Below, in pieces: positions 27,336 to 37,426 of a stretch of 64,000 nucleotides of DNA (position 1 is its first letter; each line of letters opens with the position of its first letter). The stretch covers positions 124,001 through 188,000 of the forward strand of contig QWOP01000053.1 of assembly GCA_003669605.1 (NCBI GenBank), given 5' to 3'. The notes under the pieces are model-generated. The model had not been told where the DNA came from and did not search any database. It saw only the letters and a list, made by a program, of their open reading frames with translations. Position numbers and translations under genes: made by a program. The DNA comes from Planctomycetota bacterium. GTDB lineage: Bacteria > Planctomycetota > Planctomycetia > Pirellulales > UBA1268.

Positions 27336-29585
27336 ATGGACCTGCCGATGTACGAGTCTGATGTCGCGGCGACATTGATCGATTTGCTGCAACTGCGGGC
27401 AGCGAGTGCCGCGGCCACATGTGGCTACGCCTACTATGCCGACGACGGCAATCGCCTCACGCTGCCGGTCGATGCGCTCGAACGCCGGGCCCGCGCCATC
27501 GGGGCGGCGCTGCAGCGGGTGAGTCGGCCCGGCGATCGCGCACTGCTGGCTTACCCGCCCGGTCTTGACTTCATTTCAGCATTCTTCGGCTGCGTTTTCG
27601 CCGGCGTGATGCCCGTCCCGACGACGTATCCCAAGCCGCGACGGCTCACGCCCCGCCTGTCGGCGATCGCCGCAGATTGTCAGGCAACACTGACGCTCAC
27701 CAACGCCCAGACATTGGCAACACTCGACCAGGCGAGAACCTCGCCGGAACTGGCGGCACTCGACTGGATCGCTACGGATCGGGTGCCAGACAGCTCCGCG
27801 GCCGACTGGCGCCGCCCCGGGACCAGCGCCGACGACTTGGCGTTTCTGCAATACACGTCCGGTTCGACGAGCCAGCCGAAGGGCGTGGCAGTCACCCACC
27901 GAAACCTGATGCACAATTTGGAAGCGATCCGACAAGGGTTCGACATTCCGGGCAGTTACGCCGCGGGGATCCAGCCGATCGGCGTGTCGTGGCTGCCTTC
28001 CTATCACGACATGGGGCTCATTGGCGGCATTTTAAACACGCTTTACAGTGGTTTTCAGACGGTGCTGATCTCGCCGGCGTCGTTCCTCCAGCGGCCGCTG
28101 AACTGGCTGCGTGCGATAACCGTCGAGCGCGGCACGATCATCGGCGCCCCAAACTTTGCCTACGACTTGTGCGTTGCGCAGATCACTGCCGAAGAGCGTG
28201 CCACGCTCGATTTGAGCAGTGTCCGGCTTGCGCTCTGTGCGGCCGAGCCTATCCGCGCGGAAACGCTTTCCCGGTTTGCCAACACGTTTGCCGATTGCGG
28301 ATTCCGCGGCGACGTCTTCTACCCGTGCTACGGGCTGGCCGAGTCGACACTTCTGGCCGCCGGCCCGCGGGGACCAGTCCGCCCGAAAGCCAAAACTGTG
28401 AGCCGGGCGGCGCTGGCCAAAAACGAAGCCCTGTCCGCCGGAGGTGATGGCCCGCACGTGCAGAAGCTCGTTGGCTGCGGCAACGGTCTGATCGGGCAGG
28501 AAATCGCGATCGTCGATCCCGACAGCCAGCGCAGGCTGCCGGATGATACTGTTGGCGAAATCTGGATCACCGGCCCGAGCGTCGCTCAAGGATATTGGAA
28601 TCGGGCCGACGATACGGAAGCTGTTTTTCGAGCGAAGATCGCCGATGAACTCGGCCCACCGCATCTGCGTTCGGGGGATCTCGGGTTTCTCAGCGACGGC
28701 GAGCTGTACGTCACAGGCCGACTGAAGGATGTCATCATCATTCGCGGCCGAAACCACTATCCGCACGACATCGAATTGACGGCGTGGCTCGCTCACGGCG
28801 CGATGCTACCCGATTGCGCCGCGGCATTCGCCGTCGAAGCAGACGGGCAAGAGGGGCTGGTCGTTGTTGGGGAAATCGACCGGCATCAGCAAAGCGACGA
28901 CTGGCCGTCCGCCTTTCGCGCCATCCGTCTGGCTGTGATCGCCGAGCATGAACTCGATCCCCGCGCAATCGTCCTCATCCGTCAGGCGAGCTTACCGCGA
29001 ACGACGAGCGGCAAGATTCAGCGATCGCTTTGCCGTGCACACTTCTTGGAAGGCACACTCAATGTCGTCGCTCAATGGTCAGTCACCAATCAATCCGTGG
29101 ACGATTCCGAACAGTCGCTGCGGTTGCGTTTCGATCCGAATACGGACCGCATCGCCATTCCTCACGATGGTCTGACCGCTAGCGAAACCGACCGGCTGGC
29201 CGAGCGGATTGAGGCCCGGTTACTGGACTGGCTCGTGGCGCGGTCGGATCTGCCTTCCGGAGACGTCGACCGGCAGAAGCCATTTGCCGAATACGGCGTT
29301 GATTCGCTCGCCGCGGTCGAACTCAGCGCTGACCTGGAACGCTGGCTCCAGGTGCCGATCCCCGCGATCGCTGCCTGGAATTACCCGACACCCGAATCGC
29401 TCGCGCGTTTTCTCGCTGAGCAGGCTGCCGCCGCGCACGCGCCGGCTTCCCAGCCAGACGGGCTGCCACCTGATTTCGGAATCACGGAGTTCGAAACTCT
29501 CCTTGCCGAGATCGAACAGTTGAGCGATCACGATGCTCGCGACGCACTCCGCGATCAGGCTCCGAGCGCCGAAGCGCGGCGTTGA
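27336..29585 (+). CDS. Fatty-acyl-AMP ligase fused to an acyl carrier protein (PKS loading protein)
   Basis: A 749-residue two-domain protein. Residues 1 to ~590 are an ANL-superfamily FAAL: the ATP-binding loop YTSGSTSQPKGV (from residue 173), GVSWLPSYHDMGLIGG, YPCYGLAESTL, RSGDLGFLSDGELYVTGRLKDV and LPRTTSGKIQRS. The PSYHDMGL and DLGFL forms are characteristic of FAALs, which load acyl-AMP onto an ACP instead of CoA. Residues ~620-700 are an ACP with the phosphopantetheine Ser657 in YGVDSLAAVEL. Activated long-chain acid would go to this ACP and then to the PKS KS 151 bases downstream. Start at 27336 or 27348 is undecided. No phosphopantetheinyl transferase is nearby. Confidence 0.9.
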   Translation: MDLPMYESDVAATLIDLLQLRAASAAATCGYAYYADDGNRLTLPVDALERRARAIGAALQRVSRPGDRALLAYPPGLDFISAFFGCVFAGVMPVPTTYPKPRRLTPRLSAIAADCQATLTLTNAQTLATLDQARTSPELAALDWIATDRVPDSSAADWRRPGTSADDLAFLQYTSGSTSQPKGVAVTHRNLMHNLEAIRQGFDIPGSYAAGIQPIGVSWLPSYHDMGLIGGILNTLYSGFQTVLISPASFLQRPLNWLRAITVERGTIIGAPNFAYDLCVAQITAEERATLDLSSVRLALCAAEPIRAETLSRFANTFADCGFRGDVFYPCYGLAESTLLAAGPRGPVRPKAKTVSRAALAKNEALSAGGDGPHVQKLVGCGNGLIGQEIAIVDPDSQRRLPDDTVGEIWITGPSVAQGYWNRADDTEAVFRAKIADELGPPHLRSGDLGFLSDGELYVTGRLKDVIIIRGRNHYPHDIELTAWLAHGAMLPDCAAAFAVEADGQEGLVVVGEIDRHQQSDDWPSAFRAIRLAVIAEHELDPRAIVLIRQASLPRTTSGKIQRSLCRAHFLEGTLNVVAQWSVTNQSVDDSEQSLRLRFDPNTDRIAIPHDGLTASETDRLAERIEARLLDWLVARSDLPSGDVDRQKPFAEYGVDSLAAVELSADLERWLQVPIPAIAAWNYPTPESLARFLAEQAAAAHAPASQPDGLPPDFGITEFETLLAEIEQLSDHDARDALRDQAPSAEARR

Positions 29586-29736
29586 ACGCCTCGACAAACT
29601 TCGCAATCGCGTCAGTCGCGTCAGATCGTGACGTATGGCGGGGCTCCGTGATTCCCATAGACTTGCGGCGTTCATTGAATGCCCTGCCCGGCACGACGGT
29701 GCGGCCCCCTCCCCCGAGAATCCGCTTCGATTGCCT

Positions 29737-32700
29737 ATGAGCCATGTACAAAAGCGCCTCGCCAATCTCACGCCTGACAAACTGCGCCTTCTCGAGCAGC
29801 GGTTGAGCACGAAGAGTGAGGTTGCCGAGCCGATTGCGATTGTCGGCATGTCCTGCCGTTTTTCCGGCGCCGCGAATCTGGACGACTATTGGCGTGTCAT
29901 CTCGGAGGGCATCGACGCCACTGGCGAGATTCCAGCCAGTCGCTGGAATGTAGACGCTTTCTTCGATCCGACCGGCGAACAGGTCGGAAAGATGTCGGTG
30001 CGAAACGCTGGGATGGTGGCCGACGTCGATAAATTCGATGCCGCGTTCTTCGGAATCTCACCGCGCGAAGCCAGTCGCATGGATCCGCAACAGCGGCTCC
30101 TGCTCGAAGTCGCCTGGGAGGCGCTCGAGGTCGCCGGACTGGCGCCCGATCGCGTCTCCGGCTCCGCGACGGGAGTCTTCATCGGGATCGGAGGAACAGA
30201 CTATTCCAAGATCCATACGCAGGACGAAAATTACTTCCGCTACATCGATGCCCACGTCGGAACGGGCAACGCGCTGAGTATCGCCGCCAATCGCCTGTCC
30301 TATGTGCTTGACCTGCGTGGCCCCAGCGTGGCATTGGACTCGGCCTGCTCGTCGAGCACGTTTGGCATTCACACCGCGGTGCAGAGCCTGCGAAATCGCG
30401 AATGTGATGCGGCGCTCGCGGGCGGAGTCAATCTGATTCTCTCTCCCGAAACGACCATTGCGTTCTCCAAAGCGCACATGTTGTCACCCGATGGCCGGTG
30501 TCGCCCGTTCGACGCGGCCGCCAACGGCTATGTGCGCGGCGAAGGGTGCGCTCTTCTGGTCCTCAAGCGGCTGACCGACGCAACCCGCGATGGGGATCAC
30601 GTGCTGGCGATCATCCGCGCCAGTGCCGTCAACCAGGACGGCCGCACGTCCGGCATCACGGCCCCGAACGGGCGTTCGCAACAGGCGGTCATTCGCGCAG
30701 CGCTTGCGCAGGCAAGGTGGACGCCTGATCGCCTCAGCTTTCTCGAAGCGCACGGCACCGCGACGCCGCTGGGCGACCCGATCGAGCTGGAGGCCCTCTC
30801 GCAGGTCTTTCGTCGTAGCGGGCCTGATGATCACCCGTGTTATGTCGGTTCGGTAAAGGGCAACATTGGCCACACCGAGACGGTCTCGGGCGTCGCGGGA
30901 ATCATCAAGGTCGTGCTGATGATGCGGCACCGGCTGGTACCAGCCCAACTTCATTTCCAAACGCTCAACCCGCACGTTTCGCTCGACGACTCGCGTCTCG
31001 CGGTTCCCACTCAGTCAATCGATTGGCAGAGCAACGGACAGCCACGCGCTGCCGGCGTCAGTTCCTTCGGATTCGGCGGAACCAACACGCACATTCTCAT
31101 CGAGGAGGCGCACGCGCAGGCCCCGGAGGAAGAGTTCAAGGATCGGCCTCGCCATCTGTTGGCGCTGTCGGCGAAGTCCGAGGTGGCACTGTCGAGGCTG
31201 GTGGGAAGCTACGTGAAGCGGATCGACGAACAAACCCATGCCGCGGTTGCCGACGTCTGCTACTCCGCCAACAGCGGACGCTGTCACTTTCATCATCGGC
31301 TAGCAATTGTCGCAGCAAACACAAAGGAATTGCGAAGCCAACTCGGGGCTGTTGCCGAGGGCCAACATCCCAAGGGGGTCCGGAGACGGCAGTCCAAGGC
31401 GGCTACCTCGTTACGAACGGCCTTTCTCTTCACCGGCCAAGGTTCGCAATACGTCGGCATGGGCCGCCTCTTGTACCAGACGCAGCCGACCTATCGCCGC
31501 GTGATCGTGCAATGTGATGAGATTCTGCGGCCGCTCTTGCCGCAGACTCTGTTGTCGGTGATCTATCCGGACAATGGGGACGAATCCCCGCTCGACGAAA
31601 CGGCGTACACGCAGCCTGCCCTCTTCGCCCACGAATATGCCTTAGCGACGCTGTGGCGATCGTGGGGCATCGAGCCGGCGGTCGTGCTCGGACACAGCGT
31701 CGGCGAATATGTCGCCGCGTGCGTGGCGGGGGTCTTCAGTCTCGAACACGGACTGACGCTCATCGCTCACCGCGCCAGGTTGATGCAGCAGTTGCCGCGA
31801 AACGGTCACATGGCCGTTGTCTTCGCCGATACCGCGCGGGTGCGGCAGGCATTGCCGGAAGTCGTTTCAATCGCTGCCATGAACGGGCCAGACAACACCG
31901 TGATCTCGGGTCCTCGAGACGCGATTGAGACGGTGATCGAACAACTCGCTTTGGACGGGATTCGCTCCCAGGCATTGTCAGTATCGCATGCCTTCCATTC
32001 TCACTTAATGGAGCCAATGCTCGATGACTTTGAAGCCTTTGCGGCAACCTTACGGTTTCATTCGCCGCAGATCCCGCTGATCTCCAATCTCACCGGCGCT
32101 CTCCTTGATGGGGCCCCAGGCGCAGACTATTGGCGAGGGCATGTCCGCAACCCGGTTCGGTTCGCGGAGGGGATCGCGGCGATCAGCGCCATGGACATGC
32201 AGGCTGTTCTTGAAATCGGACCGACCGCGAGTTTAACGGGAATGGCACGTCGCTGTCTCCCCGACTCCCAAGCCGCGTGGCTGCCTTCTCTCCGAAAAGG
32301 GCACGACGATTGGGAGGTCATGCTGTCGAGCTTGGCCGAGCTGTACACACTTGGTGCCAAAGTCGATTGGATGGGCTTTGATCGGGATTGGCCGCGACGC
32401 AAGGTGATCCTGCCAACATATCCCTTTGAGAAGACGCGGCACTGGTTTGACGCGGTTGATCCGATTCGCCGTTCGGGATCGGGTGCCCAGGGGCCGTCGA
32501 TTCATCCGCTCCTTGGCGCTCGGGTTCGAGCCGCACTGAACAGTACCATTTTTGAAGTGCGGCTCAGCGGCCAGTCGCCGGAGTACCTCGTCGATCACCA
32601 GGTGCAGGGGGCGCCGGTGGTGCCCGCCGCGGCCTATCTGGAGCAGGCGCTGGCAGCCGCAGATCAGTGTTTCGGTGCCGGCAATCATGCCGTCGCCGAT

Positions 32701-35700
32701 GCTTCGTTTCAGCAAGCGATGTTTCTGCCTGCGGGCACATCCCGAATCGTTCAGGTGACGGTGTCATCGGAGCAGGGGGGCGAGCGGACGTTTGAAGTGT
32801 CGAGCATTCCAGCTGACACCGAACACGTGGCGGCCCCCTGGACCCTTCATGCCTGCGGCCGGCTGCAACACGCCGACACGGTGGCTCATGATTCACCGCC
32901 GTCGATCAATCTCGACGTGGTTCGCGGCGGCATCCACCAGCGAGTTGGACAGGTGGATTTCTATCGAAACATGGCCGCGCGCGGCCTCGCCTACGGGCCG
33001 ACGTTTCGAGTGCTCGATAATCTCATGCGCGGCGACGATGACGCGCTTGCGGAGCTCAGCCTGCCAGCCGTGATCCGCCAGTCGATGAGCGCGTATCGCC
33101 TGCATCCGGCACTCGGCGACGCTCTGTTTCAGGCGACGGCCGGCGTGGTGCCATTGGAGGCGGACGGCTCGCACAGCGCCTTTACGTACATGCCTGCCGG
33201 CGTTCGGGCCGTGCGAATCTTTGGTCCATATCAGGACACGGCCTTCATCTATGCGGTGCGGAAATCGACAGCCGCGGTACCGAGTCCCGAAACCGTCGAA
33301 GCTGACGTTTCGCTGACCGATGAGACCGGGCGGGTGCTGATTCGATTCGATGGAGTACGCGTTCAACGGGTCGGCCGGTCGGCGGGCGAAAAGTCGATCG
33401 ATGCTCGCGATTTGCTGTACCGCGTGAACTGGGTACCTGAGCCGATTGATTCACAGACAGCGGAACTCGGCAGCGACGCCGGATCCCAAGGCATCGCGAC
33501 CTGGCTCGTGTTTGCCGATCGGCATGGAGTCGGCAGGGAATTGTCCGTGGCGATCGGGGACCAGTCGCGAGTCGTTGTCATCACTCCGGGAGAGGAATTC
33601 GGCAAGGTGGCGGCGGAAAACGGCGCTGCAGTCGGCTATCAGATCGACCCGCTCAACGAGGATCACTACCGCCGCCTGTTTGAAGAAACCCTCGCATCCA
33701 AGGTGCGTGACCGGACGGCGATTGTCCATCTGTGGAGTCTGGATATCTCCGCGCCCGCTGGACCTGCGGCGCATGCGCTCGGTTGTGGCAGCGCTTTGCA
33801 GCTCGTCCGACAGGTCGCGCGACTGCGGATCGCGCGGCCGCCGGAACTGCTACTGGTCACTCGCGGTGCGCAGCAGGTGGGCGAGAGCGCGGGAGAGCTC
33901 GCCGTGGCTCAGGCGCCGCTCTGGGGGCTGGGCCGAGTCATTGCGCTTGAGCATCCCGACCTTTGCTGTCGGCTGGTCGATCTCGATCCGGCTGGATTGC
34001 CGGCTGATGACGGCCGGCGGCTGATGAAGGAAATGGTCGTGAGATCGACGGAGGATCAGGTGGCGTATCGCCACGGCCGCAGTCATCTTGCCCGGTTGAT
34101 TCGCACTCGCGAGATTTTGCCGAGCGGCGGCGGACGACCGAGGCATCAATCGATCCTTGATCGTGCCGGTCAGCCGTTCCGGTTACGGCTCCTGAAGCCA
34201 GGGAGCTTCGATGCCCTCCGGTTTGAACCCGTGGAACGCCGATCGCCGGCCGACGGCCAAGTTGAACTGGCGGTGCATGCCGCAGGCGCGAACTTCAGCG
34301 ACGTCCTCAAAGTCATGGGGCTTTATCCCGGTCTCACCGACGCTGTTGTTCCGCTGGGCATTGAAGCGTCCGGTGTCGTGACGGCTGTCGGAGCCAGCGT
34401 ATCGCGGTTCAAGGTCGGCGACGAAGTTGTCGGCGTCGTACCCTACAGCTTCGCGTCACATGCACTGACGACCGAGTATGCACTGACGCACAAGCCTATT
34501 GGCATCAGTCACGAGCAAGCCGCGACATTGCCGGTCACTTTCCTGACCGCCTCTTACGCGCTGAATTCGCTCGCGCATCTCTCACGCGGCGAGCGAGTGC
34601 TGATTCACGCCGCGGCAGGTGGCGTGGGCCTGGCTGCCATTCAAATCGCACAGCACGTCGGGGCCGAGGTGTTCGCCACAGCCGGCAGCGACGAAAAGCG
34701 AGAGTACCTCCGCCAGCTTGGTGTTCAGCACGTCTACAGCACGCGGACGCTCGAGTTTGCCGACAAGATCATGGAGGTCACACACCGCGAAGGCGTCGAC
34801 GTGGTTCTCAACTCGTTGCCGGGTGATGCGATTTCCAAGAGCCTGAGCATTCTCCGCGCTTACGGGCGGTTTCTGGAGATTGGCAAGATCGACATCTACC
34901 AAAACCGCATGCTTGGTCTTCTGCCTTTCCAGGACAATCTTTCCTACTTCGCGATCGATCTTGATCGTATGCTGCGGCAGCGGCCGAGCGCTATCCAGGC
35001 GTTGTTCGCCGACCTGAGCGGGCACTTTTCCGCTGGTCACTTCCAGCCGTTGCCCTTGACGGTGTTTCCTGCTCACGATGTCGCCGGCGGGTTGCGGTTT
35101 CTGTCGCAGCGGAAGAACATCGGCAAAGTCGTCGTCTCATTCCCCCCCGATACGTTGCCGCGTGAAATCTCTCCGGGCACAGTCGAGTCGTCGCCGGCAG
35201 GCACGCGGATCCGGCCAGATGCGACATACCTGATCACGGGCGGGCTGGGAGCATTAGGCCTGCAGTCTGCGCAGTGGCTTGCGGCCCAGGGGGCACGCCA
35301 CCTGGCGCTGCTGGCGCGCAGTGGCCCATCGTTGGAGGCCTCTGCTGCGATCGAGTTGCTGCGTCAGGGCGGGGTCGAAGTGGTGGCCTTACGCGGCGAT
35401 GTCGCCGACGCGGACTCTTTGCAGGGAGCATGTGCGCAAATCCCCGCCCACTTCCCGGCATTGAGAGGCGTCATCCACGCCGCCGGCGTGCTCGCTGACG
35501 GAATCGTCTTCGACATGCCACTGGAACGGCTCGAGAAGGCGCTGGCGCCGAAAGTCAATGGAGCCTGGAATCTGCATCGTGCGACGCTCGATACACCGCT
35601 CGATTTCTTCGTGCTCTTCTCATCGGTCGCCAGTGTTTTCGGTTCGCCTGGTCAGGCGAACTATGCCGCTGGCAATGCATTCCTCGATACTCTGGCGGCC

Positions 35701-37209
35701 TACCGCCGCTCGCAGGGTCTGCCTGCCCTGGCCATCAATTGGGGTCCGTGGGCGGGCGCTGGAATGGCTGAGTCACTTCGGTCGCGCGGACTGACGCCGA
35801 TTCCTCCGGCACTTGGTTTTGAAGTGCTGCAGGCTTTTCTCCAGACGCAAGCCACCACTGCCGTTGTCGCCAACGTGCACTGGAACGAGCTCGCTCGGCT
35901 ATTTGCCGGCAAGACTCCGTCGCTTTTCGCCGATCTTTTCCCAGCCGAGGCCTCCGGCGAGCAGACGCCAGCCAGCGGCGTCGACGCCCTCCTTCGTCGG
36001 CAACTTCTCGAATCACCGCCGGCCGAACGGCAAGCCGTCATGCGCCAACATCTGACAGCTGAATTGTCTCGCATTATGGGTATCAACCCAGAAGATCTCG
36101 ATATCGAACAGCCGCTCAACTCGATCGGCATGGATTCGCTGATGGCGATGGAACTCAAAACCGTGCTGGAATCCCGCCTTGGCATCAGTGTCCCGATGGC
36201 GACGTTCTTTACGGGCCCGAGCGTGACCTCGCTGGCCGACGACGCCGTGAAGGAGATCGTCGGGGAGATGGCAGTCGGCGGCGATACCCACAGCGCACTG
36301 CCCGCAACAGCCTGGTCGCCGCTGGTGCTGCTCAAATCGGGCGGCCGCTTGCCGCCGCTGTTCTGTCTTCATCCCATTGGTGGCGATGTGCGGTGCTACC
36401 TGGAGATGGCACGCCACATTGGCGACGATCGCCCTCTTTACGCGGTGACCGCGCGTGGGCTCGACGAAGCACTGGCGCCGCACGCCTCCCTGCCTGAAAT
36501 GATGGCGGACTATTGCTCCGCCCTTCGTCGTCTGCAGCCGCGGGGGCCATATCATTTGGTCGGCTGGTCAACTGGCGGGATATACGCTTACGAACTTGCC
36601 CATCAGTTGATTTCGGCTGGCGACACCATTGGTCTTCTGGCCATGCTCGACACCCCGCTGCCGTCGGTGTTTGACGACCGTGATCTGAACGACGAAGCCC
36701 GGTTTCTCTGCGATTACGTTGAACTCTGCAACCATATTCTTGGCGCCACGATGGACGTCTCTTATGCGACCCTTCGGGCGATGAGCCACGACGGCGCTTT
36801 GGAGGCGGCGTTGGCAGAGGCCCAGAAACACAACATGGCGCCGGCTGGTGCGTCCGTTGATTTCATCCGACGCTTCGTCGAAGTCGGTCGCGCGACGGTC
36901 CGGATCCTGCAACACCACACGCCGCCGGTCATCAAGCATCCGTTGCACTTGTATCTGCCCCAGGAGGACCACATCCTCGCTGGCATGACCGGCAAACAAC
37001 TGGCAGCCGATCGGGGCTGGGGCAGTGATCTCACAAACCGCGTGACGATCCATCACTCCCCGGGCGATCATTTCAGCATGATGACAGGCGCGAGAGTCGT
37101 CCGCCTCGCGCATCAGCTTCGGGAGCTCCTCCGCGCGGCGGACGATGCCGCTTCCGTCGGCGAAAAGGCCACACTGGCTGTGGATACACCGGCGCCACTC
37201 GCTCCATGA
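29737..37209 (+). CDS. Single-module highly reducing type I polyketide synthase (KS-AT-DH-ER-KR-ACP-TE)
   Basis: The 2490-residue megasynthase has every reductive domain apparently active. KS: Cys204 (DSACSSS), His339 (EAHGTATPLGDP), His379 (NIGHTE). AT: Ser654 in GHSVGEY, with HAFHS pointing to malonyl-CoA. DH: His954 in DHQVQGAPVVP and Asp1128 in HPALGDALFQ. A ~250-residue structural linker (pseudo-KR region) follows, with no methyltransferase. ER (~1490-1800): HAAAGGVGLAAIQIA. KR (~1828-2010): GGLGALG, with Ser1963 and Tyr1976. ACP: Ser2134 in GMDSLMAMEL. TE: Ser2278 in GWSTGG and a late GDHF His. It should add fully saturated C2 units to an acyl starter from the FAAL-ACP, then hydrolyse it off. 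ATG 29737 (MSHVQKRLANL) matches PKS docking N-termini. Confidence 0.95.
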   Translation: MSHVQKRLANLTPDKLRLLEQRLSTKSEVAEPIAIVGMSCRFSGAANLDDYWRVISEGIDATGEIPASRWNVDAFFDPTGEQVGKMSVRNAGMVADVDKFDAAFFGISPREASRMDPQQRLLLEVAWEALEVAGLAPDRVSGSATGVFIGIGGTDYSKIHTQDENYFRYIDAHVGTGNALSIAANRLSYVLDLRGPSVALDSACSSSTFGIHTAVQSLRNRECDAALAGGVNLILSPETTIAFSKAHMLSPDGRCRPFDAAANGYVRGEGCALLVLKRLTDATRDGDHVLAIIRASAVNQDGRTSGITAPNGRSQQAVIRAALAQARWTPDRLSFLEAHGTATPLGDPIELEALSQVFRRSGPDDHPCYVGSVKGNIGHTETVSGVAGIIKVVLMMRHRLVPAQLHFQTLNPHVSLDDSRLAVPTQSIDWQSNGQPRAAGVSSFGFGGTNTHILIEEAHAQAPEEEFKDRPRHLLALSAKSEVALSRLVGSYVKRIDEQTHAAVADVCYSANSGRCHFHHRLAIVAANTKELRSQLGAVAEGQHPKGVRRRQSKAATSLRTAFLFTGQGSQYVGMGRLLYQTQPTYRRVIVQCDEILRPLLPQTLLSVIYPDNGDESPLDETAYTQPALFAHEYALATLWRSWGIEPAVVLGHSVGEYVAACVAGVFSLEHGLTLIAHRARLMQQLPRNGHMAVVFADTARVRQALPEVVSIAAMNGPDNTVISGPRDAIETVIEQLALDGIRSQALSVSHAFHSHLMEPMLDDFEAFAATLRFHSPQIPLISNLTGALLDGAPGADYWRGHVRNPVRFAEGIAAISAMDMQAVLEIGPTASLTGMARRCLPDSQAAWLPSLRKGHDDWEVMLSSLAELYTLGAKVDWMGFDRDWPRRKVILPTYPFEKTRHWFDAVDPIRRSGSGAQGPSIHPLLGARVRAALNSTIFEVRLSGQSPEYLVDHQVQGAPVVPAAAYLEQALAAADQCFGAGNHAVADASFQQAMFLPAGTSRIVQVTVSSEQGGERTFEVSSIPADTEHVAAPWTLHACGRLQHADTVAHDSPPSINLDVVRGGIHQRVGQVDFYRNMAARGLAYGPTFRVLDNLMRGDDDALAELSLPAVIRQSMSAYRLHPALGDALFQATAGVVPLEADGSHSAFTYMPAGVRAVRIFGPYQDTAFIYAVRKSTAAVPSPETVEADVSLTDETGRVLIRFDGVRVQRVGRSAGEKSIDARDLLYRVNWVPEPIDSQTAELGSDAGSQGIATWLVFADRHGVGRELSVAIGDQSRVVVITPGEEFGKVAAENGAAVGYQIDPLNEDHYRRLFEETLASKVRDRTAIVHLWSLDISAPAGPAAHALGCGSALQLVRQVARLRIARPPELLLVTRGAQQVGESAGELAVAQAPLWGLGRVIALEHPDLCCRLVDLDPAGLPADDGRRLMKEMVVRSTEDQVAYRHGRSHLARLIRTREILPSGGGRPRHQSILDRAGQPFRLRLLKPGSFDALRFEPVERRSPADGQVELAVHAAGANFSDVLKVMGLYPGLTDAVVPLGIEASGVVTAVGASVSRFKVGDEVVGVVPYSFASHALTTEYALTHKPIGISHEQAATLPVTFLTASYALNSLAHLSRGERVLIHAAAGGVGLAAIQIAQHVGAEVFATAGSDEKREYLRQLGVQHVYSTRTLEFADKIMEVTHREGVDVVLNSLPGDAISKSLSILRAYGRFLEIGKIDIYQNRMLGLLPFQDNLSYFAIDLDRMLRQRPSAIQALFADLSGHFSAGHFQPLPLTVFPAHDVAGGLRFLSQRKNIGKVVVSFPPDTLPREISPGTVESSPAGTRIRPDATYLITGGLGALGLQSAQWLAAQGARHLALLARSGPSLEASAAIELLRQGGVEVVALRGDVADADSLQGACAQIPAHFPALRGVIHAAGVLADGIVFDMPLERLEKALAPKVNGAWNLHRATLDTPLDFFVLFSSVASVFGSPGQANYAAGNAFLDTLAAYRRSQGLPALAINWGPWAGAGMAESLRSRGLTPIPPALGFEVLQAFLQTQATTAVVANVHWNELARLFAGKTPSLFADLFPAEASGEQTPASGVDALLRRQLLESPPAERQAVMRQHLTAELSRIMGINPEDLDIEQPLNSIGMDSLMAMELKTVLESRLGISVPMATFFTGPSVTSLADDAVKEIVGEMAVGGDTHSALPATAWSPLVLLKSGGRLPPLFCLHPIGGDVRCYLEMARHIGDDRPLYAVTARGLDEALAPHASLPEMMADYCSALRRLQPRGPYHLVGWSTGGIYAYELAHQLISAGDTIGLLAMLDTPLPSVFDDRDLNDEARFLCDYVELCNHILGATMDVSYATLRAMSHDGALEAALAEAQKHNMAPAGASVDFIRRFVEVGRATVRILQHHTPPVIKHPLHLYLPQEDHILAGMTGKQLAADRGWGSDLTNRVTIHHSPGDHFSMMTGARVVRLAHQLRELLRAADDAASVGEKATLAVDTPAPLAP

Positions 37210-37332
37210 GTCAGCCTTGTCGCTGGGCGCCAATACCCCGTCTTCTCCTTTCGAAAGATTCAATGAGCCAGGAAACCGACCTCGGACTGATTTCCGGCCG
37301 ATTTCAGGTAGACTTCCCCCGCCGGGTCGAGG

Positions 37333-37359
37333 GGCCTTGCGACGGGGCGTCGCAAGGCC
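37333..37359. repeat. Perfect 11-bp inverted repeat overlapping the tRNA-like element
   Basis: GGCCTTGCGAC (37333-37343), a 5-base loop GGGGC, and GTCGCAAGGCC (37349-37359) form a perfect hairpin about 120 bases after the PKS stop. The loop and its edges are the 5' acceptor strand CGGGGCG of the tRNA-like sequence. The inverted repeat therefore replaces the normal start of the D-arm. No T tract follows, so it is not a standard terminator. Confidence 0.7.
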
Positions 37360-37426
37360 TCGTCAGCCTGGTGAGAGCGCTTGGTTTGCGACCAGGACGT
37401 CGAAGGTTCGAATCCTTTCGCCCCGA
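37343..37426 (+). pseudogene. Degenerate tRNA-Pro(UGG)-like element
   Basis: The 3' two-thirds is tRNA-like. There is an anticodon arm CTTGG-TTTGCGA-CCAGG (37380-37396), a T-arm GAAGG-TTCGAAT-CCTTT (37402-37418) and a 3' acceptor CGCCCCG (37419-37425) plus A. The acceptor pairs perfectly with CGGGGCG at 37343-37349. The stretch between acceptor and anticodon stem is 30 bases, about nine more than expected, and lacks a normal 4-bp D-stem. The loop would read anticodon UGC with G37. Arms and G37 look like tRNA-Pro(UGG) with one anticodon change. I read it as a relic, perhaps an attachment-site remnant, not a working tRNA. Confidence 0.6.

Noticed and set aside
37343-37426. A functional tRNA gene with anticodon UGC
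   Set aside because: The D-arm region is about nine bases too long without a normal 4-bp stem, G37 does not suit tRNA-Ala, and the 5' strand is part of a strong hairpin.
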